Shown one piece after another: positions 9,773-19,598 of a DNA stretch of 28,709 nucleotides. The position numbers were made by a program, and so were the translations under genes. Below the pieces are notes generated by a model. The model had not been told where the DNA came from and made no database searches. It saw only the letters and a list, made by a program, of their open reading frames with translations. The stretch spans positions 1 through 28,709 of the forward strand of contig LVLI01000114.1 of NCBI GenBank assembly GCA_001687465.1, read 5' to 3'. The first letter of the stretch is position 1; each line of letters begins with the position of its first letter. Origin of the DNA: Halocafeteria seosinensis (taxonomy: Eukaryota > Sar > Bigyra > Bicosoecida).

Positions 9773-11698
9773 ATGGCAGATACACGCAATGCAGAGCGTA
9801 CGTCAGACTATTCCATTCTATCCTTCTCCTGTATGGTGTATGGTTTATATTGGTTGGCTGTATTGCATACGTGCAGGTGTGGCGGCCTTAGCAGCCAAGG
9901 AGAGAAAAGGGCAGCCCAAGGACCACCATGACCATCGGCAGCATACAAAAGACACAGAGAAGGAGATGACCGCAGGCACAGAAGCAGAGAGTACAAAGAA
10001 GAAGGAGCATCGTCATCATCGCCACCATCATGGGTCCAGGAGCAGCCGCAAACGCCATCGGCACGAGGAGGAGGAGGAGGAAGCTGAAGATGAGTAAGTT
10101 CCCGGAAAAAAAAATGCAAACACATATGTCAATGAATCATGTGTACAGTGGATGGTTGTATCACGTGCGTCTACGTGTTTGCGTGATGCAGAAATGGTCA
10201 TCGGAAAAGCTCCTCGTCCCGGAAACGCGGTCGTCGGGAGAAGAAACACAGAGAGAAAACGAGCGAGGGGAAGAAGAAGAGAGATGAAACAGACGACGAA
10301 AAACGATCCTCGTCCTCGAAATCTCGCTCAAGGAGCTCCAGTCGAGATAGTGACTCCTCAAGATCACGCTCGTCTGCCTCCAAGTCGGGAAGCGAAGACG
10401 AAGACACGGATGGAGCCGAGGGCAAGGAGCACCGTAAAAGAAAGGGACATCGCCAGCGCAGTAAATCACTATCGCCTTCCTCATCTTCTGACAGCTCCAG
10501 TGAAGAGGATTCACCTAGGCCACTGTCTCCCACGTTGAAAATGCGACGGCGACATCGGCGCAAGGATCGCTCTACCAAGTTTGACATGACCCCGGAACAG
10601 GCCGAACAACTCAAAAACTCGGCTGCTTCGAACAGTTATCTTCCTTCCAACTCCTTTGCGCCTTCCATGGGCTTTGCTGGTACGAATCAGGCCCACACGC
10701 GGCACGCCAGGAGGATTTACGTTGGGGGTATAGGAACTGATGTCACTGAGGCCGATATGACAGCATTTTTCAATGCCGTTATCGAACGCGTCTACAAACC
10801 TATGGAAGGAGGTGCAGTGGTTTCAGTGTACATTAATCACGAAAGGAAGTTTGCTTTCGTGGAACTGCGAGAAATCGCACTCGCTACTGCTGCAATGGAA
10901 TTGGATGGTATCCCCTACAATGGTCAGCCCCTAAAGATTCGCCGTCCGAATGATTATACCCCGTCGGCTATTCCGGCCGGAACTGAAGGAACAATCAAGT
11001 TTGATCTCTCCAAGTTGGGTATAGTTTCCACTACAGTGGAGGATGGACCGAACAAGGTGTTTGTCGGTGGTTTACCACATCATCTTAATGAGAAACAAGT
11101 TCAAGAGCTACTCCAAGCATTTGGTAGGTTGAAATCGTTCCATTTGGTACGAGACGTGAGCGCTGGCACAAGCAAAGGCTACGGCTTCTGCGAGTTTCTT
11201 GATCCGGAGGTAACTGACGATGCTTGTCAAGGTCTAAACAACATGCAAATTGGCGATCGCGTTTTGACGGTTCGGCGTGCAACAGCTCAAGACAACAATC
11301 AGGGTGACATCAGCGCTCAACCCGCGGAAGTGTGGCAGCCTCAATCGGAGGCCGCCGATGCTTCGCAGCAACAGGCCCCTACGTCGACCGCTCCATCAAA
11401 GCAGCCTACTCAGCTTCTGCAGCTTTGTCACATGGTCACACCTGACATGCTTTCTGATGATCAAGAATATGAGGATATTGTGCTGGACGTCAAAGAAGAG
11501 TGCGAGCAATACGGCTCGGTCAAGGAAGTGAGGATTCCACGAAGCGGTTCCTGCGTTGGCAATATATACATCCACTTTGGAGGCATTGATGAAGCGATTG
11601 CAGCTGCCACTGCTCTTGCTGGTCGGATGTTTGAGTCGCGTCTTGTGTCTGCTGAGTATGTGACGGAAGAAGAGTTCCAGCAGATCGCCGCCAGTTAG
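9773..11698 (+). CDS. U2AF2: U2AF large subunit (U2AF65-like splicing factor)
   Basis: Three exons: 9773-9797, 9877-10093 and 10192-11698, with introns of 79 and 98 nt and a product of 582 residues. The tiny first exon (MADTRNAE) supplies an ATG in frame with a basic His/Lys/Arg-rich segment. Residues about 80-250 are an RS domain rich in Arg, Ser, Lys and Glu. RRM1 is about 252-335 (RRIYVGGIG, KFAFVELRE). RRM2 is about 367-447 (NKVFVGGLP, SKGYGFCEF). A C-terminal U2AF-homology motif is about 487-580 and ends in the AGRMFESRLVSAEY strand. The family binds the polypyrimidine tract and recruits U2 snRNP in the nucleus. The segment before RRM1 reads TKFDMTPEQ, as in plant proteins, rather than the WDVPPPGFE motif of animals. 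The first exon is the least certain part. The stop codon directly abuts a GTGAGA sequence. Confidence 0.92.
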
Positions 11699-12171
11699 GT
11701 GAGAATCGACGGTATCCAGACTACGTGGCCGAAACCCAAACGACACTATCCGTTTAGCAACTCCTACCACCGTTTTAATGCTGTATTCATTTTCTGTCTT
11801 GGGCGTCGCAACTCCTCTATGTTTGAAAATGGTTGGGCAAACGTGTTCCCAATGTCCTACAAGTGTAGTTCATCATTCAATGAACAATTTGGACTCTAGC
11901 AGCAGCATGATATATAAAAAATGCACACACTATGAATGAAATTGAAACCATACATGATTTCTGTGTAGCTAACTAACTAACTTCTTCCGCGGTCCCGACC
12001 TAGGCTCGAGCGAGCAAAAGCAGGATCCTGGATCGCGCCCGGCTGAAGTCACGTCAGTTGAGCCGTGGGCATTGTCACATAGGGATAAATTTACACTGAA
12101 AGAAGGAATATAGAAGGCAAGGTGTCCGCCCGTCCGCCGTGTTGTGTGTATAATTGACTGTATTGTGAGCA
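11699..12171. other. Intergenic: U2AF 3' flank and GCSH 5' flank
   Basis: 473 bp between two genes on the same strand. There is a short CTAA repeat near 11970-11981 and no ORF I trust. Polyadenylation of U2AF and the promoter of the H-protein gene should both lie here, but I see no unmistakable signal. Confidence 0.5.
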
Positions 12172-13105
12172 ATGCTTTCTCGGGTCGGCGGTGTTCTCAG
12201 TCAATCACATGTTGGCAAGGCTGCCATGAGGATGCTCTCCAGCAGGAGGCCGGCGGCCATGACTGCGTTCCAAGTGCGCGACATCACCTACTATACGGAA
12301 TCGCATGAATACCTCAAGGTAAGCCAGCAAACAACCGCAGCCGGCTGTGTGTCGAGGGGGGAGGGGTAAGCTGGCGTCAGTCCGAAGGGGGGGCTGCTGT
12401 CTTCCTCCAACGACAACGGCATGCCATACCATACAGTGCATATTTGGGCGACCGCAAAGAGAAAAAAAAAAAAAGACACAGGGGTGTGTGGTCCGGATCT
12501 GGGACAGGGCATACCATAAACTGCAGTGTATGCCGGCCATCAGGGTGGTGTTCTCACACAGTTACAAACAAGCATACATTACATGCACGCCATGGGGGCC
12601 ATGCTCCGTATTTTCAGTGTCCGTGTCAGCGTCAGTCAACGGGGATAGTTGGTATACTTTGCAGGTAGAAGACGGAACCAGTACGGGGGTGATGGGCATC
12701 ACTGACCATGCACAGCAGCAACTGGGGGATATTGTATTCATTGACCTCCCGGAAAAGGACCAGGAGTTGGAAAGCGGGTAAGTGTCTTATCCACACGAGA
12801 TTGAGTTGGTTTGTCATTGATATATCTTGACGGTATCGTATCGTTGGACTGGAACACGCAGGAGCGTTCTCGCGGCGGTTGAGTCCGTCAAAGCAGCCAG
12901 TGATGTTTATGCCCCGATGGATTGCGTTGTGATTGAGCCGAATGACGCACTTAGTAGCAATCCTGGTCTCGTCAATGATGATGCCGAAGGAGATGGCTGG
13001 TTCGCAAAGCTCGATCTTAAGGGAGCTTCTGAAGAAGACATCCTCGAGCATGGACTCATGAAAGAAGACAAATACGAGGAGTTCCTTAAAAACCTACCGG
13101 AATAG
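12172..13105 (+). CDS. GCSH: Glycine cleavage system H protein (lipoyl carrier)
   Basis: Three exons: 12172-12318, 12665-12777 and 12862-13105, with introns of 346 and 84 nt and a product of 167 residues. The first ~35 residues are Arg/Ser/Ala-rich without acidic residues (MLSRVGGVLSQSHVGKAAMR), fitting a mitochondrial presequence. The mature part starts near DITYYTESHEYLK, a family hallmark, and continues as VEDGTSTGVMGITDHAQQQLG. The lipoyl-lysine is predicted at K97 in AVESVKAASDVYAP. The NPGLVN and GWFAKL motifs follow, and the normal C-terminus is present. The protein shuttles the methylamine intermediate among P, T and L proteins in glycine decarboxylation. Intron 1 is several times longer than most of its neighbours and contains an A-rich run, but splicing at its ends gives seamless similarity. 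Confidence 0.95.
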
Positions 13106-13140
13106 TGTGCTCTTATCCACTGCTGGCCCCCTGGAAGAGG

Positions 13141-13298
13141 CATGGCTCTTTCGTATATTAAACAGTCATTGGAAAGGTTAGGGCATGCTTTCGTGTTGAT
13201 TCTGAAGATAAATACACACCCCGATTAGTCAACTAGGATCCCGTTGGTCGACATGGCTCTTCCGTATATTAAACAGTGATTGGGAAGGTTAGGGCATG
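13141..13298. repeat. Pair of 47-bp direct repeats, 111 bp apart
   Basis: Copies at 13141-13187 and 13252-13298 both begin CATGGCTCTT and end GGTTAGGGCATG and differ at only three positions. They lie just downstream of the H-protein stop codon, one period of 111 bp apart. The sequence between them is not itself repeated. Confidence 0.9.
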
Positions 13299-14283
13299 TT
13301 AATTCGAGGACAGAATCCGACTATCGGTTTTTGGCTCCCTGCTGTCACTGGCAGATATCCGGCCGGACACATCTTGATTCGATATCCGTCGTTCGTTATC
13401 CGGAATTTCATGGAATTACTGCAACCACCAGTTCGCGAATGGAGAAAGCGCTCGATCCGGTGGGAAAATCAAAATCGAGGGTGCGTACCTTGCTAGAAGA
13501 AGAAAAGAGAAGCACGGTCAATTGCATACGGGGTATTTCGTAGCTCGATACAGTGGGCGTCAGTTTTGGGTATGTAATATCAACAAGCAAATCAAAGGTG
13601 TTAAACCATTCATGATAAGAAGAAATACCAGAGGTTTTCATGGGAAACATCTTTTAGTTTGGCGACACGAGCAGAAATCACTCGACTGGTACGTGTAGTG
13701 CAGCACTAGTGCTGCGCCATTGTGAAAACGATTTCTGAGCCTTTGCGGAGCTATGGCACAAAGAATCAAACGGGTGCCCCTAAAAATCTTCCTTTTTTAA
13801 AGTATCTCCGATCAACGACTGTGGAATCCTTTTAAGTAGTCCTTAACCTTGCCACAGAATGTACTACCCCACGTCGGGCGAAATTCCCGCGTCATGAATC
13901 CGCGCCTTCACCCCGCATTGGTTCTACATGACCGGAACACCAGTTTTGCACAGGATGTCATGAAACTGGGACTGGTCATGATGTTCTTTGGCTATTGCAT
14001 ATAGTCCGGGTTCTGCGCTTCTACTCCATTGTCAAGACATCTGTGCTATTAATCAACCTCAGAGTCTAGTCTGCTACAGGAGAGCAATGTTTCTTTGTCG
14101 TTTCATTGGAGGTGGAAAGCTAAACGTAAACCACGAGTGTGTGCCTATAGCTTCCTGCGGCATTCATCCACATTCCATGATTCCAGAAGTCAAGTTGCAT
14201 TTTTGATCTCAGCTGTTGCTAGCAATATCTACGTTCAAACTATGGGGCCTTCGTACTACAATGGAAACACACAGGCAGTCACA
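13299..14283. other. Intergenic interval between GCSH and MRPL1
   Basis: About 1 kb separating two convergent genes. Short ORFs on both strands (for example plus 13296-13496 and minus 13408-13650) have no family resemblance. There is a perfect 16-bp palindrome at 13700-13715 (GCAGCACTAGTGCTGC). No gene found. Confidence 0.5.
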
Positions 14284-15471
14284 TCAAGCTCTGGAATTCG
14301 ATGACGTTTCATTGGCGCTACTGCTGCTTTTCTGTTGTTCTCGATCAAATGTTCCATAGAAGGGAACTTGTTCTCCTATTGGTTCCGTTTTTATCATAAA
14401 TCGTGCTTTCCCCGGATCGATCGTCGACATGTCCACATGGAATCCTCTCCCTTGCGTTGTTGAGATGGTGGCTTTCCTAAAGAATATCCCTTTAAGAGTG
14501 TCCGGTTTCGAAGCTTGCAGGGCAAGCATCAGTGCTCGAAGATTGGCTTTCAGTTTCCAGGCCTCCCAACTAGCCTTTCCCAGGGGTGCATGGAGGATTC
14601 CTTGCTTTTCGTTCCGAAATTGCACTTGCCCCGCCTTTGCACTCTTGACGGCAGTTGCTGTGTCATTAGTTACAGTTCCAAGCTTTGGATTAGGCATCAT
14701 TCCTCTTGGTCCTAGAATCCGAGCTACCCGGCCCACTATTTGCATCATATCGGGGGTCGCTATGGTCTTTTCAAAGTTTAAGTCTCCTTTTTGTATCTGC
14801 TCGACGAGTTCGTCTGCCCCTACAACATCTGCCCCTGCTTCACGTGCAGCCTCTGCCGCATCTCCCCTAGCAAACACTGCCACTCGAACATCTTTCCCGG
14901 TTCCATGGGGCAGGTTGACCACTCCTCGTACATTCTCGTGGCTCTTGCGTGGGTCCACTCCCAGTTGAAGCGAGAGATCCACAGTCTGTGTTCGTGCCAA
15001 GCAATCAAAATGTGAACAAAAAACAAGTTCATTATAATGATGGAGAAACTCTATCACATACCTCATCAAACCGGGCAATGGCCTGGGACTTGACGAGACG
15101 CAGCACTTCGTCGATCGGGTAGGTTTGCACGCGGCGTCTCTGCAGCAGGCAGGCAGGCAGGCAGCCAGCATCTTTCCTCTTGAGACGATCAAATATGCAT
15201 ACGTACTTACTTTAAACTGCATCCCTTTCTTCTTCTTTTTCTTTGTTTGCTTGGGGGACGAAGACCCTTTTTTCGCCGCTGCAGCTGCAGCTGCTGCCGC
15301 GGCCGAAAACGGGCGTATTTCAGTCCTTCTGTTGTTATCGCTGTTCGGCAGTAGACACTTCCATGCTGTCTGTTGTTCCTGTGTCCTCAGCTTGGGTGTA
15401 TGGCAGGATATCAGCCTCTGTGTCTGTGTGCAGCACCCCCATGGGCGAGACAAAATACCCATCCGGAGCAT
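14284..15471 (-). CDS. MRPL1: Organellar ribosomal protein L1 (uL1)
   Basis: Three exons on the minus strand: 15471-15211, 15139-15062 and 14985-14284. Introns are 71 and 76 nt and the product is 346 residues. The first ~85 residues look like a targeting leader: an Arg/Ser-rich start without early acidic residues (MLRMGILSRPWGCC), a run of ten Ala, then a Lys-rich stretch. The bacterial-type L1 domain follows: YPIDEVLRLVKSQAIARFDE, then TVDLSLQLGVDPRKSHENVR, RGVVNLPHGTGK, GADVVGADELVEQI, the signature ILGPRGMMPNPKLGTV, and FRNEKQGILHAPLGK. It should bind 23S-type rRNA at the L1 stalk and the E site. Bacterial-type sequence plus a leader indicates an organelle, more likely mitochondrion than plastid, but this is inference. 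Because the two introns plus middle exon total 225 nt, an unspliced reading gives a false 395-residue ORF. Confidence 0.92.
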   Translation of the reverse strand: MLRMGILSRPWGCCTQTQRLISCHTPKLRTQEQQTAWKCLLPNSDNNRRTEIRPFSAAAAAAAAAAKKGSSSPKQTKKKKKKGMQFKVSTYAYLIVSRGKMLAACLPACCRDAACKPTRSTKCCVSSSPRPLPGLMRYVIEFLHHYNELVFCSHFDCLARTQTVDLSLQLGVDPRKSHENVRGVVNLPHGTGKDVRVAVFARGDAAEAAREAGADVVGADELVEQIQKGDLNFEKTIATPDMMQIVGRVARILGPRGMMPNPKLGTVTNDTATAVKSAKAGQVQFRNEKQGILHAPLGKASWEAWKLKANLRALMLALQASKPDTLKGIFFRKATISTTQGRGFHVDMSTIDPGKARFMIKTEPIGEQVPFYGTFDREQQKSSSSANETSSNSRA

Positions 15472-15785
15472 TGTTTCCCGTCCTTCTTTTTATGTTCTTC
15501 TATGGTAGTATTAGAATTATATACAGGTGTACATTTACAAAAAAAAAAAAAACTATCATAGATACCAACATGCCATGGGTTGTGTCAAGTCTTGGAACAT
15601 GCATGGCATGTACCTGGAGAGCCCGCCGGCCCGGGAGGTGAGGGAGGGAGAAAGAACGTACCCGCGTTGCATCATGCATGTAGTGCATGAGTGGATGGAT
15701 TGTTCTGTATGTCGGGGGAAGCCAGCCAGCACGCACGCGAGTGAGTGAGCGGCGGATAGACAGACAGACGACGTTGGGTGGGTGA
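15472..15785. promoter_or_regulatory. Divergent promoter interval (MRPL1 / TBC1D23-like)
   Basis: The start codons of the minus-strand L1 gene and the plus-strand TBC1D23-like gene are 314 bp apart, so both promoters must lie here. The interval holds an A12 run near 15540, the repeated word CATGCATG/TGCATG around 15600-15690 and a short GAGT repeat near 15740. No TATA-like element is convincing. Confidence 0.4.
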
Positions 15786-18700
15786 ATGGAGTGGACGATG
15801 GCCGAGGAGGAGGATGCGGCTCTACGACAGCTCATTCAGGAGGAAAGGAGCTCCCTGTGTCCGGATACGGATAGCCTTCGAGACCACATACGGACGCATG
15901 GAGCTCCCGTTTCATCACGAGTGCAATATCAAGCGCTCTCCATGCTTCTCGGCGTCTCTGACAAGGAGAACGAACAGCGACATGGCGTGTCTGACTTGGC
16001 CAAAGAGATCTTGAGATCCTGCGAATACCAGGAATTGGTGAAGGAAGTGGATCATGTACTGCGAGTTATGGAACAAGAGTGTGGGATGGAGCTCTCTATT
16101 TCCTCGGGGGAAGAACAGAGTACGTCTGAGTTCACTGGTCCCAGGGCACTTGTACTCGATACCAGTCTAGACGTACTGGTCAACCTTGGGGCGATTCCGC
16201 GCTCGTTTACCAGGCAGGCTAAAGAGATCGAGAAGACGACACGCCATCTTGTATGTATTGTACTGCATATGTCAAAGGCCATTTGGTGTGTCGCCCTTCG
16301 GGACATTCCCGGGAGTATGGGTCTAGAGAAGACAAGGGAGTGGGTTGAGGAAGTAACTGCAGGCCTATGCAAACGGTTCGCTGTGGCCGAACGGTTAGAT
16401 GTGTACGAAAAACCTGAAGCCGATGATGCTTTCACTTTAGAACCAGCACCGTCAGCGTTCGTGCGCCGTACTCTTTCATGGGTTGCGCCTTCAGTTGTCC
16501 ATGAGTTGGATACCAGGTACCCCGACTGGTATCTGTTGTCGGGTACAACTGGAGACTCGGACCGGAGCATAAGCCTCATGGACTTCTTATTCTCTTGTGG
16601 ATCAACACATCTACGCCCCAGCTTGACTATATCGATGTGGCTCACTCTCCTCTGCCGTAAGTCCGACTTCCTCTCGACCGATCTATCCCGCACATTCTTG
16701 GGCAAAGCCTGCGATCTGCTGGAACACCAGGTAGACTCGGGCGGGTTATCCAGCATGCCAGTGCTCAAGTCGAGGGGCTCCGTTGCATCCACCCTCCCTC
16801 CTCAGACGTATTATGCTGTGCTGTTAGTCGTGCTTCTTACGGAATCAAATGAAATGGGTTCCATTTCTGGTGCAAGCTCCCAGTTTCATGGCATTCTATG
16901 CAAAGTGGCAGATAACATCGAAAACTCTCTTCGCTTTCGGTCCATCGCTAAACCTTCGCGAACCGATTCTTGGGCAAAAGGAGGGGGCCTGTCCGCACTA
17001 TTAGAGAATGAGGTATTCAACATTGTTAAATCCTTGCCAATGTCCCTTCGCGCATCTTCACATCTTTTGTTTTGCTTGGAAACGTCATCAGACACTCGGA
17101 CCGAAAATACGCGGAATATTAACTCTGCTGCTCAATCGCTGTTGGCTGCGTTTGACGAGTCTTGCGCTCGAGATCTTCCTATTCACATTCCAAGACAATA
17201 CAGGTTGTTGATGTGTAGCCTGTTGTCCGACGCGGGGCTCCACGTTTCTAAAACTTCCTGGGAGATTGCAATGTCCCAACTACTAAGAGTCTTGCCAACG
17301 TGGCAATCATTTGGGTCGAGTTTTCATCGCTTTTTCCATTCTTGGGGTAACGAGCACTGCGGGTTTGAGTTAGTTAAAGATACGGTGAGACTACTGTGTA
17401 GACCAAAGAGCCAGGCAGCGGAAAATCGTGGCCTTGGTGGTGCATCATCCGTTACACCTTCATTTAACCTGCATGCAGGCCTGTGTGATCCACTGTTGCA
17501 GTACTGGCCTTCTCTACAGCCAGTGGAGGTTTTGAAGGATTTATTTCATCCTTGCGTCGTTTCTCAACGATCGACAACAGAGTTCCGCCAGTATGAGAAT
17601 ACGGCTAATATTGCTCAAAATGCCTTGAATCAAATTTCAACTTCTGTAGCGGAGGACATGGGTATTCAGTATATCCTCCTCGATATCCGGTCACCGAAGT
17701 CAAAAGAGACTGCTCGTTTCCCGTTTGCGCTAGAGATTGACGGGGATCGTTGCCTAAATCCGCTGTCAGAACAAGTTGACCAGGCTGGCGGGAGCGACGT
17801 CGCGAATAGAACCACTAACACCAAGGCTACCAGTGCCTTTTGTATTAGCGATTTGGATTCGGACGAGGAGAAAGATGACGCCGTCGACATGGATTTATCG
17901 TCTTGCTCCTATAGTGGGGAATCATCAGTGCGTGAGATTGTACACGCAATTAGGGATATCCAGTCACAACAAAGCGAAAATGGCCGGAAAAGAGTCGGTG
18001 TTGCTGTGCTTGCTGAGTTCACCTCCTTCTCCCCGTGTGCGTCTGATATCCGCAGCTGGATTGTAGACGGACTGTCAGAGCTGCTATCTGTATGGGAACT
18101 GATGCGAATCATGAGGCAAGAAGGAATTTACAATGTAGGGGTTATAGAAGGGGGCCTGAGTTCCCTCTTAGGAACTATTTCACTCGTGTACAGTCCCGTT
18201 TATAGCCAAACCAGGAGGATTTCATCTGGTGAGCTGACCTGCCAGCGCAGAATGTGCTGCGTCTCCGTCGATATGCTTCCTGCCGGGGTTCCGCACGTTT
18301 CAAACCAGTGCGACGTGCGGGCGTGGATTCATGACGGGGTAGTTCTCGCCCGACGCGGTGGTGCATTCTGCGGCAAGGTTCAGGACTATTTAAAAAGGAT
18401 TCGGCAATCATGGGGTCGGTTGAAGCAATTACCGTTAAGCAGGACAAAAGAGGAGATCCCAAGTGAGTCCTCCCACTTCACTAAAAGAGTCACATCAGGG
18501 ATGCATTCTGCGGACGATATCGCCGCGTTTTGTGGGCTTTGTTTGTTGTTGTATACGTTTGAAGAACCCAATGATGGGATAAAAGAGAAGCTGTTTAAGC
18601 AAGGCCTGGAACTCAACAATGGGGTGACTCGGTTTGGTACGGCGTTAATCGAAGACACTTTAAGAGGGGAAGATTCGCAGAGGCGCTCGTTTGATGCTTT

Positions 18701-19424
18701 GCGCCACAGTTCCGCGAAGGCTCAGAAGTCGTTTTCAAAATGGCGCAGCACCGCGAGTCGAGTAATTTCTGCTAGTGTCGCCAAAATAAAAGATGTATCC
18801 CATGAAAACCCCGAAGTCTCCAGTACCGGTATTACTTCTAGTCATGGGCACCTAAGAGGCTCATGGCGGGCCGGCTCCGCTCTCCCTCCATCAGACTCCG
18901 TGTCAGCCTCTCAAGGAAGACTTAGAGTGACACTCAGACAAGGTGCCTTCCTCACCCAGTTAAATGCTTCTCCCGGAACGTCAATTTTTGGGGATGTCAA
19001 TCAAAACCAAAAGCTTGTATTGAAAGACTATTTTAAGTGTATACAGAACAAGCATAGTCTTTCTCGGATAGAGGTGTGTGCGTTTTTAGCCCAAGATTGC
19101 TCTTCACCGTCCATGGCTCCGATATGGATCCTAATGTCCGCTGACGTTTTGTTGGTGATGGAGGATCCTGGTCTCGCTGATGAGCAATGGAAAAAAGCAG
19201 TAAGCAAATTTCTATCAACTGAAAGTAAAGTGGAGCTGCGCATCCCACTCTCATCTCTAAGGGAACTGCTATTTAAGAAGCATAGCCCCTCGATACTGAC
19301 GTTGACTTACATGTCAGAAAACGGACAAGAGTCTGGACTGACCCTGCAGCTGAAAAATTGCCGCCTATTTTATGAAGAGATTTCAAATCGTGTACAATGT
19401 GGAGAAGGTAACCCAGGAGAATGA
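15786..19424 (+). CDS. TBC1D23: TBC1D23-like TBC/rhodanese-like protein, intronless
   Basis: One uninterrupted ORF of 1212 residues, beginning MEWTMAEEED (a second ATG four codons on could also serve). Residues about 20-330 read like a divergent TBC domain: LRDHIRTHGAPVSSRVQYQ near the start, then PSVVHELDTRYPDWYLL followed by a DFLFSCGSTHLRPSLTISMW segment. Residues about 622-800 resemble a rhodanese-like fold (IQYILLDIRSPKSKE, later YNVGVIEGGLSSLLGTI), with no clear catalytic Cys loop and an acidic insertion near 680. Residues about 1040-1200 could be the C-terminal PH-like region. This order is that of TBC1D23, a trans-Golgi protein that captures endosome-derived vesicles. Human TBC1D23 is about 700 residues, so this one is much longer. 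Assignment rests on domain order and short motifs, not an alignment. Every other protein-coding gene on the left side is spliced. Confidence 0.6.
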   Translation: MEWTMAEEEDAALRQLIQEERSSLCPDTDSLRDHIRTHGAPVSSRVQYQALSMLLGVSDKENEQRHGVSDLAKEILRSCEYQELVKEVDHVLRVMEQECGMELSISSGEEQSTSEFTGPRALVLDTSLDVLVNLGAIPRSFTRQAKEIEKTTRHLVCIVLHMSKAIWCVALRDIPGSMGLEKTREWVEEVTAGLCKRFAVAERLDVYEKPEADDAFTLEPAPSAFVRRTLSWVAPSVVHELDTRYPDWYLLSGTTGDSDRSISLMDFLFSCGSTHLRPSLTISMWLTLLCRKSDFLSTDLSRTFLGKACDLLEHQVDSGGLSSMPVLKSRGSVASTLPPQTYYAVLLVVLLTESNEMGSISGASSQFHGILCKVADNIENSLRFRSIAKPSRTDSWAKGGGLSALLENEVFNIVKSLPMSLRASSHLLFCLETSSDTRTENTRNINSAAQSLLAAFDESCARDLPIHIPRQYRLLMCSLLSDAGLHVSKTSWEIAMSQLLRVLPTWQSFGSSFHRFFHSWGNEHCGFELVKDTVRLLCRPKSQAAENRGLGGASSVTPSFNLHAGLCDPLLQYWPSLQPVEVLKDLFHPCVVSQRSTTEFRQYENTANIAQNALNQISTSVAEDMGIQYILLDIRSPKSKETARFPFALEIDGDRCLNPLSEQVDQAGGSDVANRTTNTKATSAFCISDLDSDEEKDDAVDMDLSSCSYSGESSVREIVHAIRDIQSQQSENGRKRVGVAVLAEFTSFSPCASDIRSWIVDGLSELLSVWELMRIMRQEGIYNVGVIEGGLSSLLGTISLVYSPVYSQTRRISSGELTCQRRMCCVSVDMLPAGVPHVSNQCDVRAWIHDGVVLARRGGAFCGKVQDYLKRIRQSWGRLKQLPLSRTKEEIPSESSHFTKRVTSGMHSADDIAAFCGLCLLLYTFEEPNDGIKEKLFKQGLELNNGVTRFGTALIEDTLRGEDSQRRSFDALRHSSAKAQKSFSKWRSTASRVISASVAKIKDVSHENPEVSSTGITSSHGHLRGSWRAGSALPPSDSVSASQGRLRVTLRQGAFLTQLNASPGTSIFGDVNQNQKLVLKDYFKCIQNKHSLSRIEVCAFLAQDCSSPSMAPIWILMSADVLLVMEDPGLADEQWKKAVSKFLSTESKVELRIPLSSLRELLFKKHSPSILTLTYMSENGQESGLTLQLKNCRLFYEEISNRVQCGEGNPGE

Positions 19425-19598
19425 TTCACTGGGAATTACAATTACACACTTGTGTTGTCGGATAGATGAGTAGAAAGGGAAGTGGTAGCGAACATGCAGC
19501 TTACGCTTTCAAACTCCCATAATTGGCACAGAGGCCGGTAATTCTGGACTAACCGTACATAAAGCGTGTTGCTGTACGTGGCTAGCCTGTGGATACCA

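Noticed and set aside
9501-9789. Minus-strand ORFs encoding His/Thr repeats
   Set aside because: They are translations of the GT/AC microsatellites upstream of U2AF.
10198-10614. 138-codon minus-strand ORF rich in Ser, Leu and Arg
   Set aside because: It is the complement of the U2AF RS domain; low-complexity coding often leaves the opposite strand open.
13700-13715. Perfect 16-bp palindrome GCAGCACTAGTGCTGC
   Set aside because: A single short palindrome in intergenic DNA with no repeat or gene context; could easily be chance.
14429-14968. 179-codon plus-strand ORF
   Set aside because: Antisense to the third exon of L1, whose family match is unambiguous.
16052-16792. 246-codon minus-strand ORF
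   Set aside because: It lies antisense within the TBC1D23-like gene, has no recognisable motif and no start context. It is a shadow of the plus-strand frame.
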